From contig CAZRMV010000001.1 of NCBI GenBank assembly GCA_964601275.1, positions 124,001-188,000 of the forward strand: a stretch of 64,000 nt of DNA. Direction: 5' to 3'. Below are positions 17,640 to 25,832 of this stretch, piece after piece. This DNA comes from JAOZPE01 sp964601275. GTDB lineage: Bacteria; Krumholzibacteriota; Krumholzibacteriia; JAJRXK01. Positions within the stretch are counted from its first letter, which is position 1, and each line of letters opens with the position of its first letter. Position numbers and translations under genes: made by a program. Below the pieces are notes generated by a model that worked only from the letters and a program-made list of their open reading frames with translations, had not been told where the DNA came from and did not search any database.

Positions 17640-18845
17640 ATGAAGATCCAACTTGCCAAGCGAATGCAGAAGATCAAAGCCTCGGAAATCCGCGAATTGC
17701 TCAAGCTCACCCAGCGTCCGGAGATGATCTCCTTCGCCGGGGGACTGCCCGCACCGGAGACCTTCCCGGTGGATGATTTCAAGGAAGCGGTGAACGCCGT
17801 GCTTCAAGAGCAGGGACGCCGGGCGCTGCAGTACTCGACCACCGATGGCGATGCCGAGCTGAGGGAAGAGATCGCCCGGCGGATGAACGAAACCCGGGGC
17901 ACCCGGGTCAGCGCCGAGGAAATCCTCATCACCAGCGGTTCCCAACAGGGCCTGGACATGTCCGCGATGATCCTCCTGGACGAGGGGGATGTCGTTCTCT
18001 GCGAATCTCCCACCTATCTCGGGGCGATCCAGGCCTTTGTACCCTACGAACCCCGGTTCCGCGAAATCCCCACCGATGACGACGGGATGATCCTCGACGA
18101 GCTGGAGAAGGCCCTGAGCGAAGAGCCCCGGGCGAAGATGATCTACGTGATTCCCGACTTCCAGAACCCCTCGGGTCGTACCTGGAGCCTGGAGCGCCGC
18201 CGGGGTCTGGTGGAGATCTCCCAGCGTCACTCGGTTCCCATCCTGGAGGATTCTCCCTACGGCGAGCTGCGCTTCGCCGGTGAGGAGGTCCCCTCGATCA
18301 AGTCCCTGGACACCGAGGGGCTGGTGATCCACCTGGGCACCTTCTCGAAGATCTTCTGTCCCGGGCTGAGGGTCGCGTGGCTGGCGGCCGCTCCCGAGTT
18401 GCGCCGCAAGTACGAACTGGTGAAACAAGGGGTGGACCTGCATACCTCCACCATCAACCAGATCGAGATCCTCGAATACATCAGGAGATACGATCTCGAT
18501 GCGAACATCCGAGCGATCCGCGAGCTCTACGGCGAGCGGCGCAACGTGATGTTGCAGGCCATGGACGAGTTGATGCCCGAAGGAGTGAAGTACACGAGGC
18601 CGGAAGGCGGCATGTTCCTGTGGGTGGAACTTCCCGAGGGCGCCGACGCGCGGGAAGTGCTCGAGCGGTGCATCAAGGAGAAGGTGGCCTTCGTCCCCGG
18701 AGACGCGTTCTACCCCAACGGCGGACACCGCAACACCATGCGCGTGAACTACTCGGTCTCCAATCCCGAGCAGATCCGTCTCGGAGTGGCGCGCATGGCG
18801 AAGGTCATCCGGGAATACCTGGGCGAGGGCATCGCGGCGCGTTGA
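17640..18845 (+). CDS. PLP-dependent aminotransferase, LysN / 2-aminoadipate type
   Basis: 401 residues from the ATG at 17640 (a GTG three bases earlier is equally possible). Fold type I class I/II aminotransferase: GGLPAPETFP substrate loop, SGSQQGLDM, PDFQNPSGRT, PLP lysine Lys237 in LGTFSKIFCPGLRVAWL, and the C-terminal Arg in NTMRVNYS. The closest family I recognise is LysN/2-aminoadipate transaminase, which acts on aminoadipate, leucine or aromatic amino acids, so the substrate is broad or uncertain. It starts 48 bases after the MocR gene and is probably co-transcribed with it. Confidence 0.92.
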   Translation: MKIQLAKRMQKIKASEIRELLKLTQRPEMISFAGGLPAPETFPVDDFKEAVNAVLQEQGRRALQYSTTDGDAELREEIARRMNETRGTRVSAEEILITSGSQQGLDMSAMILLDEGDVVLCESPTYLGAIQAFVPYEPRFREIPTDDDGMILDELEKALSEEPRAKMIYVIPDFQNPSGRTWSLERRRGLVEISQRHSVPILEDSPYGELRFAGEEVPSIKSLDTEGLVIHLGTFSKIFCPGLRVAWLAAAPELRRKYELVKQGVDLHTSTINQIEILEYIRRYDLDANIRAIRELYGERRNVMLQAMDELMPEGVKYTRPEGGMFLWVELPEGADAREVLERCIKEKVAFVPGDAFYPNGGHRNTMRVNYSVSNPEQIRLGVARMAKVIREYLGEGIAAR

Positions 18846-18871
18846 TCCGTGGATCGACCGGAGGTCGGGGA

Positions 18872-20185
18872 ATGAAGTCGTTCTTGCGTCGAGGTATCCT
18901 GTTCGCTCTTCTGGGGACGATGCTGGCGGCAACGGTTCTTTCGGCCGGATGCGCGAGGGGGCCGGCGCCGGAGAAGGATCCGATCGTGGTCATCGGCATC
19001 GACAGCGCCGACTGGCACTGGATCGACCCGCTGATGGAACAGGGCAAGATGCCCCATTTCCAGGGGCTCATCGAGCGAGGGCTTCGCGCCGACCTGCAGA
19101 GTTTCGTTCCCCTGGAGAAATCGCCGGTCATCTGGACTTCGATCGCCACCGGAAAGACCCCGTCCAAGCATGGAATCGGCGGGTTCACCCGGGACAAGCA
19201 GCACCAGAAGCTCACCGGGTCGTTGGCCCGGAAGGCCACGACCTGGTGGGAGATCCTCGGGGTGATGGGCCGCCGGCAGGCGGTGATCGGCTGGTGGGTG
19301 ACCTACCCGGCGACGGCGGTCAACGGGGTCCTGATCAGCGATTATGTCCAGTACTACCCTTCCGGTTCGGGGAAAGTGGTGGGTTCGGTGTATCCCGATT
19401 CCGTCTGGGCGATCGTCGAGTCCTCCCGGGTGAATCCCGACTCGGTCCGTCTCGAAGACCTCTCCCGCTTTATCGACGTCGACATCGCACGCGAGCATGG
19501 GGCGGCCGCCGAGGAGAGGGTGGAGGAACTGAAGTGGATCTGGGCCGCCGACGAGACCTTCCGGCGCGTCGCGCGCAGACTCTACCGAGGAGGGAAGTGG
19601 GACAACTTCACCGTCTATTTCCGGGGCCTCGATCCCGCGTGCCACGCCTTTTGGACCTACTTCGAACCCGGGCATTCTTCCCTGCATATGCAGCAATGGG
19701 AAATCGACATGCTCAAGAACGTCGTGCCCGCGTATTACCAGTACGTGGATGAGCTCGTGGGCGATGTGCTCTCCTACGTCGATCCCGACGCGAGGATCCT
19801 GGTGATGAGCGACCACGGATTCCGGGGGCATCGCATGGTCGCCTCGGGAATGACCATGGGAGTGAACATGCACCGCAAGACGGGAATCCTGCTCATGGCC
19901 GGACCGGGGATCCGACCGGGCGGAAGGCTCTCCTCGGCGACGGTACTGGACATCATGCCCACCATCCTGGCTCTGGCCGGGATTCCCCCGGCCAAGGATC
20001 TGGACGGCCAGATCCTCCTCGACGCCTTCACCCCGAAATTCCGCCGGAAGGTCGAGCGCCGGATGGCCGACCAGGTGGACAGCTACGAGCCCCTCGTACC
20101 CCCGCGCAGTGCCGATGCGAAAGCGGGGCGTGAAGTGGATGAGGAGATCCTCCGGCGTCTCCGCAGCCTGGGCTATATCGACTGA
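18872..20185 (+). CDS. Exported alkaline phosphatase-superfamily lipoprotein (phosphodiesterase/nucleotide pyrophosphatase type)
   Basis: 437 residues; ATG at 18872 behind GGAGG. The N-terminus is a lipoprotein signal with the lipobox LSAGC, so it is likely membrane-anchored outside the cytoplasm. Motifs of the type I phosphodiesterase family are present: GIDSADWHWIDPL (metal-binding Asp), the nucleophile region PVIWTSIATGKTPSKHGI, VMSDHGFRGHR (metal-binding Asp-His) and DIMPTILALAGIP. It should hydrolyse phosphate mono- or diesters; the substrate is unknown. It follows the aminotransferase gene by 26 bases on the same strand. Confidence 0.88.
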   Translation: MKSFLRRGILFALLGTMLAATVLSAGCARGPAPEKDPIVVIGIDSADWHWIDPLMEQGKMPHFQGLIERGLRADLQSFVPLEKSPVIWTSIATGKTPSKHGIGGFTRDKQHQKLTGSLARKATTWWEILGVMGRRQAVIGWWVTYPATAVNGVLISDYVQYYPSGSGKVVGSVYPDSVWAIVESSRVNPDSVRLEDLSRFIDVDIAREHGAAAEERVEELKWIWAADETFRRVARRLYRGGKWDNFTVYFRGLDPACHAFWTYFEPGHSSLHMQQWEIDMLKNVVPAYYQYVDELVGDVLSYVDPDARILVMSDHGFRGHRMVASGMTMGVNMHRKTGILLMAGPGIRPGGRLSSATVLDIMPTILALAGIPPAKDLDGQILLDAFTPKFRRKVERRMADQVDSYEPLVPPRSADAKAGREVDEEILRRLRSLGYID

Positions 20186-20270
20186 GAGCAGAACCCGGAC
20201 GCTGGCCTCGAATCGTCCTTGGCGGTATCATGGCGCGCAGAAACCTTCCGCTCGAGAAAGGATGACCGGA

Positions 20271-21455
20271 ATGACTCGCAGGATCTCCCCGACCCTCGGC
20301 GCATCGATCGCCCTCGTCTTCGTCCTCCTGTCCACCTCGGTGATCCGGGCGGAGGAACCCACCTCGTTTTCCCAGGCCCAGCAGATGGCCAAGGATTCGG
20401 ACAAGCTGCTCCTGGTCGATTTCTTCGCCGAATGGTGCGGGCCGTGCAAGCATTTCCAGGCCGACGCGCAGAGCTCTGCGCCCCTGAAGGAAAGCCTGCA
20501 GAGGGTGGTGTTCCTCAGTATCGACGCTGAGAAAGGCGAGGGGGTCGAACTGGCCAAGCGCTATGGTGTCCGATCGTATCCGAACTATCTCCTGATGGAT
20601 GCGCAGGGCGCGCCGGTCTATCGCTGGGTGGGCTACGGCACTGCCGAGAGCTTCATCCAGCAACTGGACAAGGGTCTCGCCGATCCGACGACCCTTGCCG
20701 AGAAAGAGGCGCGGTTCGAGAAGAATCCCACCGCCGAGGACGCGGTCGTGCTGGCCAACGCGGCCGCGGCGGCGAGCGATCAGAAGGACGCGGCCATGTG
20801 GTACGAGAAGGCCTCCGAACTGGCCGGCGGCGGCTACGAGATGGAGATCTTCTACACCAAGTTCTACGGCCTTCGCAGCGGTTCATTCACCCCGGACGAG
20901 GTGGTAGCGGCCGCCGACCGGGTCATGGCCGATGGAAGCGAGCAGGAGAAGTTCCAGGTCTATGCGGCCCAACCCTTCCTGGCCAAGGCCACCGGGAACG
21001 ACAGCCTGGCGTATCGTTACGTGGAGTCCTTCTGGAACGAGTTGAAGGACAACCAGAGCGACGATCCCGACGTGAAGAGGATGCGTCAACGGGTCGAGCT
21101 GGATCACGCCCTCTATATCGAGAAGGATCGGCCGAAAGCGGCGCAACTCAAGTATGACTCGATGCCGGAGGGGTGGATGGACGATGCCGACGGTCTGAAC
21201 GAGTACGCGTGGTGGTGTTTCGAGAACCAGGTCGATCTCAAGCGGGCGGAACGGCTCGGTCGCAAGGCCATCGAGATTGCGGCCGAGGGCAAGCAGAAAG
21301 CCGCGGTGCTGGACACCGTGGCCCAGATCTGCAATCTGCGGGGCAAGACCCGCGAAGCCGTCGAGCTGGCCGAGCAGGCAATGCAGAATGACCCCAGCGC
21401 GTACTATTCCAAGCAGCTGGAACAGTTCCGGGCGATGTTGCAGGAATCGCAGTAG
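20271..21455 (+). CDS. Exported thioredoxin-fold protein with TPR-like C-terminus
   Basis: 394 residues. The ATG at 20271 is favoured over 20262 because it gives better spacing to the AAAGGA site. A signal peptide (to about residue 27) is followed by a thioredoxin domain with the redox motif WCGPC (Cys56, Cys59) and a cis-Pro in VRSYPNYLLMD. The remaining 250 residues are helical with TPR-like repeats (AAMWYEKASELAGGGYEMEIFY, RAERLGRKAIEIAA). It is probably a periplasmic disulfide reductase or isomerase. Partners are unknown. Confidence 0.88.
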   Translation: MTRRISPTLGASIALVFVLLSTSVIRAEEPTSFSQAQQMAKDSDKLLLVDFFAEWCGPCKHFQADAQSSAPLKESLQRVVFLSIDAEKGEGVELAKRYGVRSYPNYLLMDAQGAPVYRWVGYGTAESFIQQLDKGLADPTTLAEKEARFEKNPTAEDAVVLANAAAAASDQKDAAMWYEKASELAGGGYEMEIFYTKFYGLRSGSFTPDEVVAAADRVMADGSEQEKFQVYAAQPFLAKATGNDSLAYRYVESFWNELKDNQSDDPDVKRMRQRVELDHALYIEKDRPKAAQLKYDSMPEGWMDDADGLNEYAWWCFENQVDLKRAERLGRKAIEIAAEGKQKAAVLDTVAQICNLRGKTREAVELAEQAMQNDPSAYYSKQLEQFRAMLQESQ

Positions 21456-21477
21456 GTGACCAGAAGCGCACGGACCC

Positions 21478-21494
21478 GGTAGCGCCCGGCTACC
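21478..21494. terminator. Possible bidirectional hairpin between convergent genes
   Basis: GGTAGC and GCTACC form a six-base stem with a five-base loop, placed between the thioredoxin stop and the end of the convergent barrel gene. No T-tract is obvious, so this is only a weak terminator candidate. Confidence 0.3.
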
Positions 21495-22125
21495 AGTACC
21501 AGCCCAGGGTCAAGGTGGTGGGGAAGGTCCAGGCGCTGTCGTAGTTGGTGTCCTGCAGGGACAGGTGACTGGCGGTCACCGCCAGTCCCACGGCGAAACG
21601 GTCGACCAGCCGGAATTCGTAGCCGACCCCGAAGACCAGACCCAGCCCCGGTTCATCCGCCCGCCGGGGATTCTTCTGGATCAGTTCACCGTTCTCATCG
21701 CGCACCAGGTCCACGTGGGCGACGCTGCCCCAACCGATACCGGCCCCGGCGCGCAGGTAGAGTCCGCCCCAGCCCGGATGTTCTCCGCCGGGGAACCAGC
21801 TCAACGCCAGGGTCGCGGCCTGGAAACTCCGTCGGACCTTTTCGCTGACGTTTCCTTCCTCGAAGAGCCAGCCCTCGTATTCGATTGCGGCGAGGAAATG
21901 GGAGGAGAGCAGGCGACCGAAACGGATCTGGGGCGCGGCCCCCCGTTTCAAGGTGGTGTCATGACCTTGCGAGTCGGTGTACTGCGCTTGCCCGACGCCC
22001 CACGAGACCCCAAGCATCCAGCTGCGATCCCCTCGCGAATGGGGCTTCAGGGCGTGCGCGTCGGTGGCGGTGAGCACGAAGAGCCCACAGAACGCCCAGA
22101 GGATCCATGTACGTCGGTAGACCAT
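21490..22125 (-). CDS. Outer-membrane beta-barrel protein (OmpA/OmpX-like barrel)
   Basis: 211 residues with a signal peptide ending near LTATDAHA. The mature part alternates hydrophobic and polar residues in amphipathic strands (WMLGVSWGVGQAQYTD, LGLVFGVGYEFRLVDRF) and ends in aromatic LGWYW, the usual C-terminal signal for BAM insertion. No enzymatic motif is seen. Its function (structural, adhesin or small channel) is unknown. Confidence 0.85.
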   Translation of the reverse strand: MVYRRTWILWAFCGLFVLTATDAHALKPHSRGDRSWMLGVSWGVGQAQYTDSQGHDTTLKRGAAPQIRFGRLLSSHFLAAIEYEGWLFEEGNVSEKVRRSFQAATLALSWFPGGEHPGWGGLYLRAGAGIGWGSVAHVDLVRDENGELIQKNPRRADEPGLGLVFGVGYEFRLVDRFAVGLAVTASHLSLQDTNYDSAWTFPTTLTLGWYW

Positions 22126-22337
22126 GACGGCGGTATACTAGGTGATCCCTCGCCGCTTCCGCCAGCGGAAAAACGGACCGCCGGCTTTTCCCGCACCCCT
22201 GGATTCCCGGTTGTATGCGGCAAGGTTTTCTGTACTATCGAGTCGATCTGGAACGGGTCGCCCGCCTCGAGATGCGCGGGGTTGCACCGTTCCCGGAACA
22301 CGACCGGTGTGTCCACATCACGGAGGCTTCTCTCGCG

Positions 22338-23522
22338 GTGAGATTCCGTCGTCCCGTCCATCCCCACCGGCCCAGGTTCCTTCCTGTCTTTCTTGTCTTG
22401 GCGCTCGTGCTGATCCCGGCGGTTTCGCAATGCCGGGCGGCGGGCCATCACCTGGTCAATCTCTCCATCTTCCATCCCCTGAGCACGAACCAGGATCCGG
22501 AGATCAGCACCAATCTGCGCCTGTCGCTTCTCCATGGCCGGGTGGGCGAGGTGGATGGCATCGATCTGAACGGCCTCGTCTCAGCGACCGGCCGGAACGT
22601 CATGGGTATTCAGTTGAACGGAGTCGGCGACTGGGTGGGAGGACGGATGGAGGGCTTCCAGGTCAGCAATGTGTTCAACTACGTACAGGGAGAAACGAAG
22701 GGCGTGCAGCTCGCGGGGTTGGTCAACTACCAGCTCTCGCATCTGCAGGGTGTCCAGGCCGGGCTTCTCTTCAACTATACCGGCGGCGGCTACAGCGGGG
22801 TCCAACTCGCCGCCGTGCTCAACCTGAACGACGGGAACGGAGGGTTCTTCCAGTATTCCAGCGTTGCCAATGTCACCGGAGGCGATTTCCGGGGCTTGCA
22901 GCTTTCGGGCCTCGTCAACTTCACCAATGGCCGGGCCGCGGGCTTCCAGGTGGGTATGAACAATCTCGCGTCCGAGATGGAAGGGGTGCAGATCGGAGCG
23001 CTCAACATCGCCCGCCACATGAACGGTCTGCAATTGGGTGTCATCAACCGCAGCCGCAGGCTCGAAGGAATTCCCATCGGCCTCATCAACTCCTCGGTGG
23101 AGGATAGCCGGGCCGATGCGCTGCTCTTCGTCGACGACAAGGCTCTGCTGAATGTCGGGGTCAGGACCCTGGTGCATCACTGGTATTCCATTCTCTCCTT
23201 CGGATTCTGGGACCAGGTGGAGCAACGCAAGGATACGGTTTTCCTGCGCTGGAACTATGGCTATTCCTTCTCCTTGGGAAAGCGGTGGCACCTGGGCACC
23301 GACGCGGGTTTCGAGCACATCATTCCCCAGCCTTCCGATGACCCAAATCAGAACGACAAACTGCACTTTGCCTTGCAATTGCGGGCCATGTTCGAGCACC
23401 GTACGCTGGATGGCGGCGTCTATTTCGTGGGGGTTGGAATCCGGACCCGTTATGAGAGCTACAGTCTGGCTTCCGGGACGCGCACCACGGGCAATCTGTT
23501 CGCGGGGGTGGCGATCTTCTGA
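22338..23522 (+). CDS. LA_2272-like surface repeat protein
   Basis: 394 residues from the GTG at 22338, chosen because it puts a basic segment before a clear signal peptide (RFLPVFLVLALVLIPAVSQCRA) and has CGGAGG 11 bases upstream. An ATG at 22215 in the same frame is an alternative. The central part repeats a unit of the form G-V-Q-L-x-G-L-V-N (GVQLAGLVNY, GVQAGLLFNY, GVQLAAVLNL, GLQLSGLVNF, GVQIGALNIA, GLQLGVIN). This is typical of the leptospiral LA_2272 surface-repeat family. The C-terminal 130 residues look like barrel strands and end in VAIF. Probably surface-exposed; function unknown. Confidence 0.82.
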   Translation: MRFRRPVHPHRPRFLPVFLVLALVLIPAVSQCRAAGHHLVNLSIFHPLSTNQDPEISTNLRLSLLHGRVGEVDGIDLNGLVSATGRNVMGIQLNGVGDWVGGRMEGFQVSNVFNYVQGETKGVQLAGLVNYQLSHLQGVQAGLLFNYTGGGYSGVQLAAVLNLNDGNGGFFQYSSVANVTGGDFRGLQLSGLVNFTNGRAAGFQVGMNNLASEMEGVQIGALNIARHMNGLQLGVINRSRRLEGIPIGLINSSVEDSRADALLFVDDKALLNVGVRTLVHHWYSILSFGFWDQVEQRKDTVFLRWNYGYSFSLGKRWHLGTDAGFEHIIPQPSDDPNQNDKLHFALQLRAMFEHRTLDGGVYFVGVGIRTRYESYSLASGTRTTGNLFAGVAIF

Positions 23523-24970
23523 TGGTTTCCGTGATGCACACTCGGGTCTCCATGGTCGTGCTCTTGTTCTTTGCGCTCTGGGCCGGCCGGGCGCAGGCCC
23601 AGGTGACCGACGAGCCGGGGACGCCGACCACCCCGCAGGTCCTGCGCGATTCGGTGATGACCACGCCGACTCCGGTCTTCCCCGACACCCTGCCCCGGTG
23701 GGAGACCGGCAAGCACTTCGGCCGAGCCGCCCTGGAGATCCTCGGGGTGAATGCCGTCGTGTGGTCCTACGACCGCTACATCCGGCCCGGAGGCGGCGCG
23801 GGGTTCCGCATCGGGTTCGATTCGTGGTCGGAGAACCTTCGTAATGGCTTCGAGTGGGACGACAACCATTTCAACACCAACCAGTACTCCCATCCCTACC
23901 ATGGGAGCATGTACTACAACGCCGCGCGTTCCAACGGTTACAGCTACTGGGAGTCGATCCCCTTTGCCTTCGCCGGCAGCTACATGTGGGAGTTCTTCGG
24001 AGAAACCCACCATCCAGCGATCAACGACTGGATCGCCACAAGCGTGGGCGGAACCTTCCTCGGCGAGTCCCTGTGGCGCCTGTCGTCGATGGTGTTGGAC
24101 AATACCGCGACGGGCAGCGAACGCACCTGGCGGGAGATCGGGGCGTTTGCATTGAATCCCATGCGGGGCTTCAACCGGATCCTCAGTGGAGAGGCGTTCG
24201 AGGTCCACGCCAACGGCGAAGACCGGTTTCCCAAGGGAGGAAACGCGGAGATCTACGCGGGCTTGCGGACCATCAGCCAGAACCGCATCTGGGATTCCGA
24301 TACCACCCGGGTCTTTGTCGAGGCCCGCTTCGACTACGGGGACATCTTCGACGAGGACGTGACCAAGCCCTTCGACAACTTCCACCTGGAGGCGCAGCTC
24401 AATTTCGGGGACAAGACCTCGTTGGGTTGGGTGCGGGGTCGGGGAATGCTGGTGAAGAAGGAGCTGGGACACGGCAAGAACTCACGGCAGATCATCGCGG
24501 GTTACCAGCACTTCGACTATATCAACAACAACGCCTACGAGTTCGGAGGCCAGAGCATCAGCGCGGCCTACTTTTCCCGTTTCGAGACCGACTACGGTTA
24601 CCAGCTCGAGACCGAACTCCACGCCAACGCCATCCTCCTGGGAGCGGTCCAGTCCGACTACGAGAACTTCTCCGGGCGTGAATACGACTACGGTCCGGGG
24701 GCGGGCTTCAAGTTGAATGTCTCTCTCGGCAAAGAGAACTGGGAATACCTCCGTCTCGAACATGAGCAGTACTGGATCAGTTCGATCAACGGGAACCGGG
24801 CCGAACACCTGGTGAGCATAACCCAGCTCCACTTGGAGCTTCCCTTGAAGCACTTCTACGGGATCGGGGCCGACTACCTGTTGTATCTCTCCGAGGCGCA
24901 GTACCAGTCCTTCGAGGACACCAGCGCCCGCGCTCCTCAGCTTCGTCTCTACCTCATCTGGAACATGTAG
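23522..24970 (+). CDS. DUF3943 outer-membrane protein
   Basis: 482 residues. The ATG at 23522 shares one base with the TGA of the upstream surface-repeat gene, so the two are coupled (another ATG at 23534 is possible). A signal peptide (LLFFALWAGRAQA) precedes the DUF3943 core, HPYHGSMYYNAARSNGY and WESIPFAFAGSYMWEFFGE, followed by many amphipathic strands and an aromatic end (LRLYLIWNM). The family is predicted to sit in the outer membrane; no function is established. Coupling to the LA_2272-like gene suggests a shared envelope role. Confidence 0.88.
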   Translation: MVSVMHTRVSMVVLLFFALWAGRAQAQVTDEPGTPTTPQVLRDSVMTTPTPVFPDTLPRWETGKHFGRAALEILGVNAVVWSYDRYIRPGGGAGFRIGFDSWSENLRNGFEWDDNHFNTNQYSHPYHGSMYYNAARSNGYSYWESIPFAFAGSYMWEFFGETHHPAINDWIATSVGGTFLGESLWRLSSMVLDNTATGSERTWREIGAFALNPMRGFNRILSGEAFEVHANGEDRFPKGGNAEIYAGLRTISQNRIWDSDTTRVFVEARFDYGDIFDEDVTKPFDNFHLEAQLNFGDKTSLGWVRGRGMLVKKELGHGKNSRQIIAGYQHFDYINNNAYEFGGQSISAAYFSRFETDYGYQLETELHANAILLGAVQSDYENFSGREYDYGPGAGFKLNVSLGKENWEYLRLEHEQYWISSINGNRAEHLVSITQLHLELPLKHFYGIGADYLLYLSEAQYQSFEDTSARAPQLRLYLIWNM

Positions 24971-25005
24971 CGGAGCGACCCCGCACCGGCGGTGGAATCG
25001 CCGCT

Positions 25006-25659
25006 CTACTCTCCTCCGCCCGCCCCTTCCGATGCGGGAGTTGCCTCGACGGGAGCCTCGCCGGTATCCTTGGCGCCGCCCCACTGGAACCCGATTCCCG
25101 CCTGGTAGCTGTTCACGATGTCATTCCGCAGGTAGCTGGCGTCCGAGAGGAAGTTGAAGGTGTAGTTGAGGTTGAGGAAGAAGTGGTCGGTGAGGTGGAT
25201 ATCCAGCCCGATGGGAAGCGAGAGCGCGAACTTGCTCTCGCTGTCCTCGAAGGGCACTCCGTCGGTGGTGATGGTGAAGGTGGCGAAGCGGAAACCGAAG
25301 CCCACTCCCGCGTACCCGTGGAAGGTGGCATTGAGGTCGAGGAAATAGCGCCCGGTGATCTGCAAGAGGATGTTGTCGTATTCACCGTGGATGTCCTGCA
25401 GTTCCGGTCCGCGGTAATCCTCTTCGACGGTGAAGTAGTGGAATCGGAACCCGCCGGTCCAGTTGCTGTTCGAGCTGACCTTCTCCCAGGTGAGCAGGCC
25501 GCCCGGTCCGTAGCTGGTCTGGGCGGCTGGATCGGTGACCATGCTCACGTAGGAGGCGTCGAGGGTGAGCAGGGTGGTCCCGGGCCGCAAGTCGGCCGCG
25601 GCCTGGCCCGCCGCGAGCAGGAGAACCAGGAACGTCAAGCAAGCGATTCGCCGGTGCAT
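25006..25659 (-). CDS. Outer-membrane beta-barrel protein
   Basis: 217 residues; the ATG at 25659 is used because AGAAGGAA lies upstream and a signal peptide follows (CLTFLVLLLAAGQAAA). The mature protein has about eight amphipathic strands (YFLDLNATFHGYAGVGFGFRFATFTI, DHFFLNLNYTFNFL). A short Glu/Pro/Gly tail is unusual, because barrels normally end in an aromatic strand; here that strand is IGIGFQWGG about 25 residues before the end. An OmpW or OmpX-like role is possible. Confidence 0.83.
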   Translation of the reverse strand: MHRRIACLTFLVLLLAAGQAAADLRPGTTLLTLDASYVSMVTDPAAQTSYGPGGLLTWEKVSSNSNWTGGFRFHYFTVEEDYRGPELQDIHGEYDNILLQITGRYFLDLNATFHGYAGVGFGFRFATFTITTDGVPFEDSESKFALSLPIGLDIHLTDHFFLNLNYTFNFLSDASYLRNDIVNSYQAGIGFQWGGAKDTGEAPVEATPASEGAGGGE

Positions 25660-25832
25660 CGGTCGTTTCCTTCTGGTTTTCCGCGGCCCTCTCGGATCCT
25701 GCGGGTGAACGGGGGATTCTCTCGAGGAGAGGTCGCTCGATGAGCGGGGAAAAAGTACATTCTCACCCCCACCGGGGTCAATGATTCTGGACGCGGCGGA
25801 AGAATCCCGAGAGGTCTCCCGCGCCCGCATAC

